From assembly GCF_000151315.2 (NCBI RefSeq), contig NW_011887308.1, forward strand, positions 557,067 through 621,066: DNA of 64,000 nucleotides, read 5' to 3'. Under the pieces are notes generated by a model. It had not been told where the DNA came from. It did no database searches and was given only the letters and a program-made list of their open reading frames with translations. A program made the translations under genes and the position numbers. The DNA comes from Capsaspora owczarzaki ATCC 30864. Taxonomy: Eukaryota > Opisthokonta > Filasterea. This document shows, in pieces, positions 11,720 through 23,556 of this stretch (position 1 is its first letter; every line of letters starts with the position of its first letter).

Positions 11720-13870
11720 TGAAAACTTGAACTGTTGCTTGGTTTGTGTGCTCTGAACGAAAACGAGGAATTGTGCTGTTGTTTGTTTTTGTTTTGGTTG
11801 TTTCCCGAATCATACGCCTCCCTGTCTTTCTTGTTTCAACATTTGTCGACCGTTTGTTCAGTCCTTCTGCCAATCCAATCGTGTCAAACTCGGTCCGAGC
11901 TGCTTTGCTTTTGTGAGCTCACCAGGAAATTTGCGGGTATACATTTTGCAATGGTAATTTTTCCCCAGTTCACTGAGGCCACTGTGCACCACCGCCCGCC
12001 GCCCTGACCCCATCAGGTTTGTACATGACCTGGCAGCACCCCGTGGCTGCATGGGCGAGGACGGGGGACACCTGCATCGTCGTGTACGGATACCCCCTTT
12101 TTGTGTGTCGCAGCTGGTGACGAGGTCCCTCAAAACGGCACTGCAGCCCCTTCTACTGTACACCATTGGAATGAGCCGATTTTTTAGATATAGAATCATG
12201 TGCGAGACGGCCAGGAGCGAAGCGCTGGAGGCCGCACCAGGTTTCGGGTCCGTCGCGGCCAAGCCGACCGCTCGATCTCGGCCTAGACCGCACCCACCGC
12301 CGATATTATGGTCTCTAAAAATCTAGTAGATGGGTCTGGTACCTCCATTGAACGGGCGGGCCTGGGGCAGTGTCCGACTGCTGGATATGGACAGCCGTCC
12401 ACGAGCCCTCAGGGCGCCGACTAGGGCAGTCCGTTAGCGCCACCTCTAGTATAGAAAGTTAGCGCTTGGCATGGTGTATATGAATCCGGGATCGGTCGGG
12501 CGGTAGCGCTCGATAGCACGAAGAAGGACTGAATCGGACTTTCGAATTTCGTCCAAAACCTGCTAGCCCCGAGATCGATGCCTTTCACCAGCTCTGCCCG
12601 TGTAATCCATACATATTCCGTTTGTTCAATGTCTGATGAGTTGGAAACCGTTATGGCGAGTGAGATGCCGCACGATGCGTCCGACTTGGCTTCTCGCTCG
12701 TATCCAGCCATGTAGACACCTAGGAGCTTGACCAGCCATATATCAATGTACTCTATACACTCTATAGTATCCGCTCTATATCGCGCGTGGACAGTGATCG
12801 TTGGTGTCTAGTTGATGCACCCGACCAAACATTCGACGGGCGTTAACTTGCGATTTCCGAGTCGCATCCATGAAATATTTTACCAGACAACAGTAAATTA
12901 GTACTAGAGTCTAAATCATTGATGCGGAATTGCGGTGATATCTGGAGGGTGGATCACGAAGGGTCGGAAATGACCCATTTGGCGGGTGCTCGATCTTTGT
13001 CCAGCATCGTCCGATCTCTGATATTGTAACTTTTTCTTGCTTCTGACGTGCATTAGACATCACATCTGCGGAGGGGCGGATGTGGTACTAAATCATGCGG
13101 AGAGGGAGGAGGCCAAAGTTTCGGCCAACTCGCAAAACCAAGGATCGAGTGTCCGGTCGTTTTACCGGCCGTCCATGCTGCCACCGGTACGTGATAATAC
13201 TTACCAATAGTGTTAGAGTTGCTTTGCTTTTGTTCCGACCGATTCCACCTGATAGAAGCCGACTTAGCGAATCGTGCAAATGGTCTTCTTGACGCTCCTC
13301 GTGTGACCACCACTGCCGTGATACAACAAGTTTCGAGGTTTTAAAAGTGTTGTCAGATAATTTACATTTGAATCATAGCCGTTAGTGGCCATTGGTACTC
13401 ACGTATCTTGTAGTGGGATGAGACTTGCTTTTAGTGACTCGACCGCGGCTTTGGGGTGCATGAACGCCTCAAGATCCCATCCCCATCCATGTTTATCAGT
13501 ATTGTATCGTTTTCTGTGATTAGTGGGCCTAGTCCATAGCACTGGCTGGTGGCAGAAACTTGACTGCGCTGAATTCCTCTTCGCGCTTGAGTCTGTCTCT
13601 TCAAGCTGATCTACCTCGAACAGATCGTGCTTCAGACCAGGTCTATGACATGTAACCGATAGTAGCATCAATTCTAGTTACGTGGCTATCCAGTATGAGG
13701 CATGAAACCAATGTTGTACCCCTAGAATCATGTTCCTTCGGCGAGCTAGTTTTGCTGAACCAACTCCGTCTGTCTACGCCAGCGAAATCGTCTAAAACCG
13801 TACCCATATGGAATAGATGAAATTAAATACATAAATTAAACAATAAAACACAAGAGCAGCGGACTAAACA
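11720..13870. other. Gene-poor stretch after GGA
   Basis: I see no exon with recognisable product, no RNA gene and no clear repeat. Open frames are short on both strands and lack the C/G-ending codon preference of neighbouring real genes. The base composition is mixed and unstructured, unlike the low-complexity intergenic DNA elsewhere in the window. Confidence 0.6.
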
Positions 13871-13874
13871 CCCT

Positions 13875-16080
13875 TCAAGCCTTCGTTACGTGCGGTGTCC
13901 AGCAGCGGGCGGCATCAGCGAGCCACTTGAACCGCACATGCTCGGCAATCAGGAGCGACAAGGGAGGTACGGCTTGAAATCTGGAAGGTTGACCAACGTT
14001 GGCCGGAGGTGGATCGGTAGGGACCCACGGCCACGGGTTTGACGTGGAGGCCTGCAAGTCTTCTGCTGACACGCCGAGCCGTGCAATCCTCTCGGCCATC
14101 CACAAGGCGAGCCAACCACAAGTCCAAGGAGGTTCCTCCGTCTGGCCAGGCCCTTGGTGCCCGTAGATAGAACCCGGCTCGGGAACAAAGCTCCATTCAG
14201 TCGAGTCCGGCAAGAACGATTTAACAATTTCGACGCCGGTTTCTTCAGTCCCTCGAAAATGCGGATGGTGAAGGTTTTCCGATGCAGCACAACGAGGAAC
14301 CAGTGCTGCTCTCGATTCGCTGGAAAGATGACAAGGCCATCTTCCGATGCAGCGACTGTGTCAGACAATGAATCGTTGCACTCCGAGAACATGATTTCTC
14401 GGTTGGAGTGGCCTCGCAGTGATCTGTCCATGTCAGCAGTCCCGTTGGCGTCGAAGGTCTGCTGCTTAGGCAATCGATTACCTCATGCTGTGAGTCACCG
14501 CTCTCCGCAATCAAGCAACCGCGGTCCAACCTTAACACACACACACACACATCATACCCAAAAGGTGACTTTGACCCCATTTTGCGAGGTAATGTTTGCT
14601 TGTTGCAGGCGCCCGAAGCAAAAGTCAAGCGCTTCAGCGGACATCCACTCAGAGCCCTTGTCGTCGAAGGGCTTCAAGACTTGTCTCGCTGGCAGATGCT
14701 CGGACGCATCTATCCCAGGCGAATTGAGCTTGATCGGGATTCTCCCGTCATAGAGCTGAAGGAACTCCTGCACAGTTTGCAAGGCCTTCGGGGACAGGTT
14801 GGCGGCCGGTTGGGCAGCTGCTGAGATTGAAGCCGTCGACTCTGCAGACGAGTTGGCGGGCGGTTGGGCAGTGGCGGGGATCAAAGCCATCGGCTCGGCG
14901 GACAGTTCGGTGGGCGGTTGGGTCGACTCTGCGGACACGTTGTCGGGCGGTTGAGTAGCGGCTGGGATTGTGCGTGAGACCCGCAGGGGTGTGAACTGCA
15001 AGGCCTGGCAGGCTCTCATGAGCCAACGGTACGCGAGAATTCTAGGCTTGGGGTGCACGGCGAGCTCTTTTTTGATTGCCTCGGGATCTGTCCACATGCT
15101 TGCCCACAGACGCATCATCAGGGTCGGCCTCGGTAGTTGAACAAGTTCGGTGAGGCCTGCGGAGGCTGCTTGTTGCGCAGAAGGGCGGCCAGGAGGAGTC
15201 TGCGGCGGTTGTGCGGACCTAGTAGCGCAGTCACGCCTGACTGTATGCGGAGGTTGCACGTGCCCTGCATGCGAAACAGAAGAAGAAGGGCGGTCACAAA
15301 GAGCAGAGAGAGGCGTGCGTTCTGCTTGGTCGACCTGCATCGGTTCAGCGGACCCAGAATCGTGGATGCGACTGCCTGCATGCGGAGCTGGAGCATGTGC
15401 CGTATGCGCAGCATGGGAAACCGATGCATGTGAAGCACGAGCAGGAGCACCAGCAGGACTATGTTGAGCAGGTGCACCAGCAGCAGGGGCTTGAGCAGGT
15501 GCTGTCCACCGGACTTTCGTTGCAGCAATATTGCGTCGTGTGACGGGGTCCAGGGGCGAGAAAAGCAACGAGAGCTCGGCAGCAGACACGCTCTTGCCGC
15601 TGGGGTGCCCAGGCATCGGAAAGCCAAAGTAGCGCTCTCCACGTCGTCTTCAAGCCTGGCATCAAGCTCCAGTTCTGGGCGCAACACGTTGCGTGCAGTG
15701 GGCATCAGCACGACACGGTCATCGTGGTTGTGCTTGACAAGGGAGAACTTGATTTGCTTCTTGTCGTCCTGGGGGAGGTTGCACATGTGATGGAAACACG
15801 CGTGCGGGTGCTGAGCGGGGCGACGAGGGTCGTGGCCGGCACGAGAAATTTGGCACGACAGGCGTACTCGGACGCGGCCTTCCCCCCACGAAACAATGAA
15901 ACGCTGTCAACGCGGTGCAGCAGCTCGACGCACGCCCAGTCCGTGAAGGCATCCGGAGGAGCATTCGTGAGACGGTACCCAAACAGAAACTTGCCAAGAT
16001 AGCTTCTTGTGTCGATGCGAATCTTGACACGAGGCGCGGTTCTTGGTGCTGCCGGCGCGCTGCAGCATGCCCAACATACG
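13875..16080 (-). pseudogene. Ulp1/C48-type cysteine peptidase-like gene, apparently decayed
   Basis: Several minus-strand open segments together resemble a SUMO-protease-fold (C48) peptidase behind a long Pro/Ala/His-rich region. In order there is an N-terminal piece (DTRSYLGKFLFGYRL), a segment with CNLPQDDKKQIKFSLV, and a proline-rich region with three imperfect Ser-Ala-Glu/Gln-Pro-Pro repeats. The peptidase part begins at DKGSEWMSAEALDF. It has His in NREQHWFLVVLH, an acidic residue in IRIFEG and a candidate catalytic Cys in WTCGWLALWMAERIA. One GT-AG intron with an (AC)n tract lies near 14480-14565. A TATATAA sequence lies just upstream, near 16090. The frame changes about three times, so it is either decayed or has unrecognised introns. 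C48 genes outside host SUMO pathways often belong to DNA transposons. I saw no transposase or terminal repeats, so its origin is open. Confidence 0.45.
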
Positions 16081-16099
16081 GACTGTGTTTATATAATGT

Positions 16100-17380
16100 G
16101 AGTGCGTGTCACTAGATGTGCTTCGACCCGGTCTTTCCGGAGAAAACGATTGAAAACGTCCTGTCCGCAGCTGCCGCAGCCGCAGGTGTAGCCACTTCGA
16201 GGATTTCCATCCTTTCGCGACTCCGTGCCTGCCACGATCACCCCAGAGATCATATGACACTCTAAGCTATGCGACTGGCTGGGAGAACACCGGGGCATTG
16301 TCGGAACGACCAGAGCAGACTCGCCCGAATTGGTCGACGAGAAGAGTGAGCACAACCTGGATTTGGATGCATACAACATGTCCTTTCAAGGCAAAAGAAG
16401 TTCAGTAATCATCTGGCAATGTGCCACTGGAAGAAAGTAGAAGTAAAAGCGCCTTAAACGGCCTGGCTGGAGCCGACCGGTCGATTTTGCGAGCACCCAT
16501 CTTCAAGCACGACCCGCGGCGTCTTTGAGATGCGCGTGCCTCTTCATTGAGCTGTTTCCGGACGAGAAAAATAATTTCGTGCTTGGTTTTAATGACATCA
16601 AGGGGTGAAGGAAGGCAGAATCAGTCTACACCTCGACACGAGTGACAAGCGGCGAAATGGCCGCTGCAAGACATGTCTAGACCCAATATCGCCGCCTTTC
16701 AGGTATTATTGCAATGTTTGACATCATTGAAGATATTTGGAATCAAAATGCAGGGCGGATAGGCAACTCAAACAAGAAAAAACACTTCAACGAAGCAAGG
16801 TCGTCTGGCCGATTCCAATTTGAACAAGACCTTCTGTTTGAGGCTGTCACTCATTCCGGCTCCGCCCAACCTTTGGGCAATTAATGGGCATATATTAGCG
16901 TCACCAATAACCACCGAAAACCCGGTACAAACAGACCTTGTCAGGCGGGGAAAAGTCGACAAAGCGACATGGCGCGAAAAATTACCAAGTTCAAATTTTC
17001 CAGTCCTGTGCGTTGCTATTGAGGCTCTTCCCCTCGCCTCATCGCCCCGCTTCCAAATTCAGTGCACAATAGGGTGTAAACTCTACACATGGACAAAGTA
17101 AAATCCGAGAAAAGTCGACCAGAAGCCAGGGAGGGAAGGGATGAATGGCGACCAAATTTGGGGACATCACTCTTCAACCACCACCTCCTCCTCCTTGACG
17201 CTCCCGGCCCGGATATTTGACGGAAACTCTTGCACCTATCGCATGGAACATGTAGAACCGCACACAGACAGTGAGAAGCATCGTGAGGGCGTCGTGGAGG
17301 CTCGATGTGGCGCGTGTTTCAACCGTGTTTCAACGGCTTTCTTGTTTCGGCCATTCACTTGCGTGTACTCGCCTCGTCCT
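16100..17380. other. Gene-poor stretch
   Basis: Nothing recognisable on either strand apart from a short minus-strand open segment near 16090-16380 with a CGCGSCGQDVFNRFL run. That segment may be a further upstream piece of the peptidase-like gene. No repeats or RNA genes were seen. Confidence 0.5.
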
Positions 17381-17386
17381 TGCAGA

Positions 17387-17490
17387 TGCGACCGTGCCTC
17401 TTTGGCCACGTGTGTACATCTGTCAACTCTATCTGAATCCAATGCGGCGACGACCTGGCACGAACACTGGCATCAGGAACTTGACCAAGG
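17387..17490 (+). other. Exon-like fragment beside the 100-N gap
   Basis: A stretch bounded by a good acceptor (CCTTGCAG before 17387) and a good donor (GTAAAA after 17490) is open in one frame, with a Trp/His-rich ending (TTWHEHWHQELDQ). The following 30 bases turn into a T-rich tract like those in real introns here. I found no partner exons and no family, so it is only a possible remnant or an unassembled gene continuing towards the gap. Confidence 0.2.
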
Positions 17491-17823
17491 TAAAACCGGC
17501 TGTTTGAAACAAGCGATCGTGTCTTTTTTTTTTTTTTTTTTCCATTCCCCAACTTGTTCCCTGCCCTGTGATTGCACGCTGCACGAGCCGCCCCACTCAC
17601 ACTGCAATGATGCCCCGTAGTCGACCTGCACCCGCGCCGCGCCGCGCCGCGCCGCACACGACCCTGCTGGCCTAGACTGTACGCTGTGCTGAACGAAACA
17701 ATGACTTTTTTTCTCACTTTCTTCCCCCACATGTTGGTGATGTTTCATAAGGCGTCGCGACCCTCCACCGATGCTATCATCAAGAAACAGAGCCACCTTC
17801 AGTTAGTCACAGTTCCCACCCCA

Positions 17824-17923
17824 NNNNNNNNNNNNNNNNNNNNNNNNNNNNNNNNNNNNNNNNNNNNNNNNNNNNNNNNNNNNNNNNNNNNNNNNNNNNN
17901 NNNNNNNNNNNNNNNNNNNNNNN
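17824..17923. other. Assembly gap (100 N)
   Basis: One hundred undetermined bases. A round 100 usually marks a gap of unknown size. A GC-rich CGCCG tandem run lies about 170 bases before it, near 17630-17655, and may have contributed to the break. Confidence 1.
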
Positions 17924-20900
17924 TAAGTCAATGGGAAGCCGGCTCTGCCAAGACTCCAAGGAACTCCAGTGTCCCAGCGGCCTTTCGTGGTCCCCTCGAG
18001 CCCTGCCGCGGACTGCCTGCTTGGTACGTGTGGCAACATGCTATAATGATGTTGTGCAAGTGTCACTGGGGCGGGAAGACATGTCATGGTCGACTGGTTG
18101 GTGTGACTTTGGTTGGTGGCACCGACGCTGGGTGCCTCCACCCCAAAGGTCCGCCGATCGGCCGCCTGGCACTGTTTTAATGCACAACACACTTGTACAA
18201 CATCACTGTAGTGTGGAGCCGCGGGTACCGGGCAGGCAGCAGCGAGGCGGCGGGCCCAAAAGCCCAAATGCGTCAATCTTCGGAGCCCGATAGCGGGCCT
18301 CCCGAGCGAGCTGCACCGTTCCTACTGTAGCAATAGATAGTTCATACTTAGCACTAGTAGCATACAACGTAGAAAGGGCGGGGCACCAATAGTACGGCCA
18401 GGCCAGGCCCCCGACCACCCAATGCCGCCATTGGGGTCCATTGCGTCCGCGCGCCTTCGCACCACCAGAAACGTGTAGCCAGTACCAAATCGAGTCGAAT
18501 GTACTAACTGGCGGGACGGTAGGACTGAGTAGAGAGACGTAGAATTTTTTCCCCAGAACCGAACCGAAGCAAAAAGCGAACTTTGCGCCTTTACTGCACT
18601 TCGGGGTTTGGACCTTGCGAGCCGATTTTTCAAGATTCGGATCAGCCAAAGTTTGTTCTATCTAACAATGTAAAAATATCGATGGGAAGTATGCTGGGCA
18701 TGGTGGTCATTTTTGGGGCATTTTGCCCCAGTCATTTGCATTACGTTCGACCTCGACCTCAAGTCCCCCCTCCACCCCACTTTTCGGCGCTTTTTCGATG
18801 TGACTATGTTTATAGACACTAATGAACATGTTTAGACCAATAAAACCATGGAAGTGCCGGATTCCCCCAATTATGCTGATTTTGCTGAATTCACATTGGC
18901 CGAAAGTCGACCCGGCTCTCGACATGGGGTCTACTTGGATTCACCACAACTGCAGAAAACAATCACACATATACAATAGAAGTAATTTTAAGCAAAATTT
19001 TCGGGATTCAAGGACGTGATGTTCGCGACACCACGTCTTTGGGAGGCCTGGCTTGAGCAGCAGGAGTGAGATTTTGGGCTCAAACTTTGGATTTGAGCAA
19101 AACATTGAGATGACTAACAATTGCGAAAGTAAGAGCGGTATAGATACTGTTCAACACAGAGCCAACCACCCCCTGAAAATCAGCCAGCCGGTGGCGATTT
19201 CGTAATCCACGGCCTACTTTACCTACCAGCGTCATAAATCAAAGATAAAACCCAGTCAGCTGCTAGAAAGCGCAAAGGAAGGGCAGGTGGTAGGTCAAGG
19301 GGCTCGGTGGGAGGCCGTCGTCCGGAACCGGCGCAAAGTGCTTCCAACCCACCGATCTCACGATACAAGACTGTCAATCCTTTGAAACTTTGGCAAACAG
19401 AGTACAACACATATTAAACCAGGAATCCCGAGCGAGAGTGAACAATCTACGATAGTGGCCCCGAAAGTGGGCAGTGTATGGAATCCAGCTCAAATCGGTG
19501 CTCCAGCGGCGTCTCACGACGCTTCTCCATCTAGACCAACGATATCGTGGCGCCGCGCTAGCCACAGGTGTTACAAACATAGAACTACTTGCTCCAGCAG
19601 AGGAATCGCCATGGAAGGTCCTCAGAGACCATGCGCTCCGATATTCGGTGGATTTTCCGCCCAAACGGGCTCGGAGGCCCGAATCACCCAACTGGTCAAA
19701 GATCATGTTATAGCATGCTATAGTTTGGCGTAAGACAACATTGAAACTTGGAATCTGGTGATAAAGCGGATGTAAGGGCCTTCAGGGCTCTGAAACGCTG
19801 TGTTCTGTTACCTGTTGGCAAAGTGCCACGATTCGTCTGTAAACCAATTTCCGCACTCAGGGTCCACTAGAGATTGCGACATTCAAGCCACAGCTATATG
19901 GAACTAGCGCACACTCGAATCGCCTGCGGGCGGCGATGGAACCAGGTGAGAAGCCGCAGAAAGGGCGTATTCGTGGGCTGGACGAGAATTCAACAAGACG
20001 ACCATGATGTGCTTCTGGGGTCGTAGCCCCGATGCCATCCGCTTTCAACCATGTTTCCGACGTTAGGTATGCATGAATATACTGCTGAAGCTCTAGGACG
20101 GCCGGGAGACCTCGCTTTCGGTCAGAAACCCAGGAACGCCTTTTTGTCACCTGAAATCGCGGCAAACCCGCCCAGCGATATTGAGCTCGGTTTTACCACC
20201 ATCCAAAGCCTCCAGACATGGAATTACGTGTGGAAAACCGTATTCCAGAAAGAGAGAGATGTAACAACAAGATGAGTTGGAGATACGAGTTCAAATGCGA
20301 CCTGGCCGAAACGACACCGAAAACCTGACAGCTCGCCGTTCACGCCATGTACACCCTAAAATCCTCCTCCCACCATACGAGCGCAGTTGCATAGTGAGTA
20401 AATAGCAAATTCCAGGTGTTCGGACAGCTTTGCAGCAGTCTTGGCCAAAATATGTCAACCTGGCCCCAAAAGCCGACTGTGCCGATCTCGGCTCCAATCA
20501 TAATTATTTTTTCACCGACACGCTTTCCCGCATATTGGAGATGAGTTAGATGATTTGCCATCATCAGACCGTCGATTATATCCTCCTGTATGGGTGAAGT
20601 GCAAACCACCCCTCAAAAACACCGATTTAGAGGGGTCGCAAATGACCATCTTCCCGTCGACTTTATCCCGCTTCACCACTATCAGTATATTGCCGACATT
20701 GTAAAAACACAAAGTACAGCCGAAAGTGGAGGTTTGTACATGCTTTGTCGAAATGGGGTGGGTTGGAAGCAAATTTTTCCAAGTTCGAAAAAATTCGAGT
20801 TTCAGCCTGGTGACTTCCACTTGAGACTTTTATGACCGACGAACGATTGTAACCCACATTAAATTTGCATGGGAAATCCGAAAATACCATCCGCGAGGTG

Positions 20901-22160
20901 GTGGCTCGTGTCTACTCGTCAGGGCAAATCGCTTGTTTGAGCTTCAGGCCACGCCAAGTGCTCGGAGCGCCGTTTTTTCAAGCGCAATCGAGTTTACACG
21001 ATATTATAAGGATACCTTTTTGGAATTTCCGCCAGAAACAGCTCAGGTCGGGCAGGGCACCCGAGCGAAGCCCGCCAGCGATTCCAGTCTCTGACCTTCC
21101 CTCCGCCCCATCTCCACTCCCCGGCGTCCGTTCGCCTCCGTTTCAATTTTAGAATACTCCACATACATTCTAGTTTCTATTTCCAACGCGGCGAGGCTGG
21201 GGAAAAATCCTATCCGAATCTGTTAGTATAGGTCATTTTTCCTAGTGAGCTCAGCTCAGTCACACTACTTTTTTTTTTTTTCTTTTTTTTCCGCAATCTT
21301 CAATCTTATGGCACAAGAAAAGTTAGTCAAATTCCTATGCGCCCAACATTGCTTAAAACGAGAACAAAACCCCTCTACCAATTCGTTAGCGCTGTGCTAC
21401 CCCCCCCCCTTTTCCCCGCGTCAGCCACAGCCCAGCCCGCCGTGCCTCTCGCCCCCCCAACCCCCGTCCGCTCAACTGACCCCGCCCGAGTCCGAGCTCC
21501 AACAGAGGCCCGCGCGAGTGTGACTTGGGGGGGGGGCGCTTGGGCTTTTGAGGAACGACTGAGCTTTGGCCGAAGCGGGAAGGTTGACTGTCAAACAGCA
21601 AAGCCAAACACAGAGCAAAGCAAAGGCAACGAAACGAATATGACAGCAGAGAACGAGGGTCATTGCAATTGCATAGAAGAAAAGCTGTTTGCTTGTTGGC
21701 CTGTCACGAATGAGACTCGCACAGTGTGTGCTCTCTCTCGCTCTCCCGAACTCTTACTTTTACTCTTACCCCTCTCTTACTCTTACTCTTCGCTTCTGTG
21801 GTCAGCCTATGGTGGGGGGGGGGACGGGGGACCATTGGACCAGCGCGCGCCGTTCTTCCTTCTTGGCCAAGACCGTTTCAATCTCCTCCTCCTTCCCTCC
21901 TTCCTCTTCCTCCTTCCCCTTCTGATTCAGCAAAAGCAGAGCCAGGGAGACAGCTGACGTTGTTGCTTTTGTGACTTTTGGCTTGGTTGCTCTGGCGGTC
22001 TCTTCGTTCTTTGGATGTTGGCACGTCCATTTGCTCTGGAAACCCTCACACACTTACACACTTACACACTTGCAGCTATTCAAGCAATATACTCACAACC
22101 GTCCTTTCTTTTTCTTGATGTTTTGCGTGTAACGTTGATGGCGCCTCCCCCCCCCCTGGC
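17924..22160. other. Long gene-poor stretch before TMEM11
   Basis: No exon, RNA gene or transposon protein could be recognised in more than 4 kb. Short open frames on both strands lack codon bias and splice partners. Near 21240-22160 the sequence changes character to C-rich, T-rich and CT-rich tracts like the upstream regions of genes elsewhere in this window. The last several hundred bases are therefore probably the TMEM11 promoter and leader. Confidence 0.55.
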
Positions 22161-22169
22161 AAACGCAGC

Positions 22170-23123
22170 ATGAGCGAAACTTCGTCATCCGTGGGCGGCG
22201 ATGATTACTATGCATTCATCTCAGACACTGAGGACGTCGACCAGGCCGAGCTCGAGCTTGATGAGGCGCTCAACGAGTCTGTCAGCGTCGTTGTAATTGA
22301 TCAACAAGTATGCATGCGCCGTTTTGTTGGTTTCGCGCTGGGTTCGATTCTGGTTGTCAGTGTTGCTAAAACACTCATCGCTTGCGCTCGTCATCCTCAC
22401 TTCTGACAATCAAACTCGTTACAGGAGTTGGGCAAGGCTATTGCAGCTGCCATCCGCGTGGGCAACTTTATGCACAAGGCATCGGTGCTGTCTGGACTTG
22501 CATGCTTGGTAAAGAAAACCGCGGTTATTGGTTTTTTTTTTGTTTTTTTTTGTTGTTTTTTTTTTGGGGGGGGGGGTTTCGTTTTAGCTGCTGCTGAACA
22601 AGCTTCGAATCCTCATGCACGTGGGATTTGTGATTTGTCTTACATTGGCGACCATCATGTGCAATTCACTTTTGCTCGTTGCTTGCTATGGTTCCCCCAG
22701 GGCACCGGCTTGCTATCGCGGTGGCTCCGATTGAACTTTTGGGGTCTGACCTTGCCGGCCGGCGTTATCAGCGTGACCTGTGCGCTGTTCTACGATCTTT
22801 CATGGAGGACAGATCCTTGCTGCAAGTACCAGGTAGTGGCCACTCGTGCATGACTTTTATGTTTGTTTGTTTTGGTTGTGTTTGGGTTTTCTTGCGTTCT
22901 CATCTTTCGCCGTGTTTCTCTCTTCACATCATTCATTCCACAGGTCGACTGGAATGGACTCGAGTTTCAAAACATTCCCCTGGAACGACTACAATCAACA
23001 AACCCGGTAGTGCTGGTGCGACGAGACGATACTATCCGCAAACGCCTTCACAACATTGTGTCGTTCTCGTCGGCCGTATTTTGTGGTGCACGTCTCTTCC
23101 AAGCAGTCCGTGCTCGGAAGTAG
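22170..23123 (+). CDS. TMEM11: TMEM11-like mitochondrial inner membrane protein
   Basis: Orthologue of TMEM11/PMI, an inner-membrane protein linked to the MICOS complex and to crista and mitochondrial shape. Four exons sum to 534 nt (177 aa; human is about 192): 22170-22307, 22425-22508, 22701-22832, 22944-23123. Family landmarks are the acidic N-terminal run ELELDEAL, then VGNFMHKASVLSGLACL (first membrane segment), LTLPAGVISVTCALFY (second membrane segment), the hallmark DPCCKYQV, and the C-terminal TNPVVLVRRDD followed by RKRLHN. The intron between exons 2 and 3 contains a T/G homopolymer run. Its 3' part is open in another frame, which could be mistaken for coding, but only the acceptor at 22700 restores the family sequence. 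Confidence 0.93.
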
Positions 23124-23556
23124 CGTGTGTTGATTGTGCTGATCCTTTGTTTTTGTTGTTGATTTTTTTTTTTGTTGTTGTTGTTGATGTTTTTGTTGTT
23201 GTTGTTTTTGTTTCCATTGTAGACTGAATGGATGTGCCTGTCTGTCTGTCGTGCTGCCATCCCTTCTGTTTGCCGTTCCGATGGCCTCTATTTTTCATTT
23301 TTCAAAATGCACCAATGTACTCCAATGATTATTGTCGCCCATTTGCCAAAGTGTGTGTGTGTATTCAGTTCTATCGTCAAACACGAGCCGTTTTCGGCCT
23401 TCCCGAACAATCCGTCGCTCGGCGTGTTGGAGCTCATGTGAAAATACTCAGTCTCGTGAATACACACTGATATATATGAGCGTTCCGATTGTGTGGCCAG
23501 TCGTCGTTTTCAACTACCTTTCATCCGTCAACACCAATCCAATCACGAAATTTGGA
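23124..23556. other. Short intergenic region between TMEM11 and the CotH-like gene
   Basis: About 430 bases with a (TTG)n tract near 23150-23210 that presumably lies in the 3' flank of TMEM11. The tract is low complexity, and no gene is seen. An in-frame ATG at about 23477 could extend the next gene, but the ATG at 23557 starts a better signal peptide. Confidence 0.5.

Noticed and set aside
13875-16080. The C48-like peptidase as part of a Polinton or other capsid-bearing element
   Set aside because: No polymerase, integrase, capsid-like or terminal-repeat sequence was seen nearby, and the Cys/His arrangement fits Ulp1 rather than an adenovirus-type protease.
22588-22697. Alternative TMEM11 exon beginning LLLNKLRILMHVG with a hydrophobic stretch
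   Set aside because: It meets a stop shortly after and does not restore the conserved PAGVISVTCALFYDLSW region; the acceptor at 22700 does.
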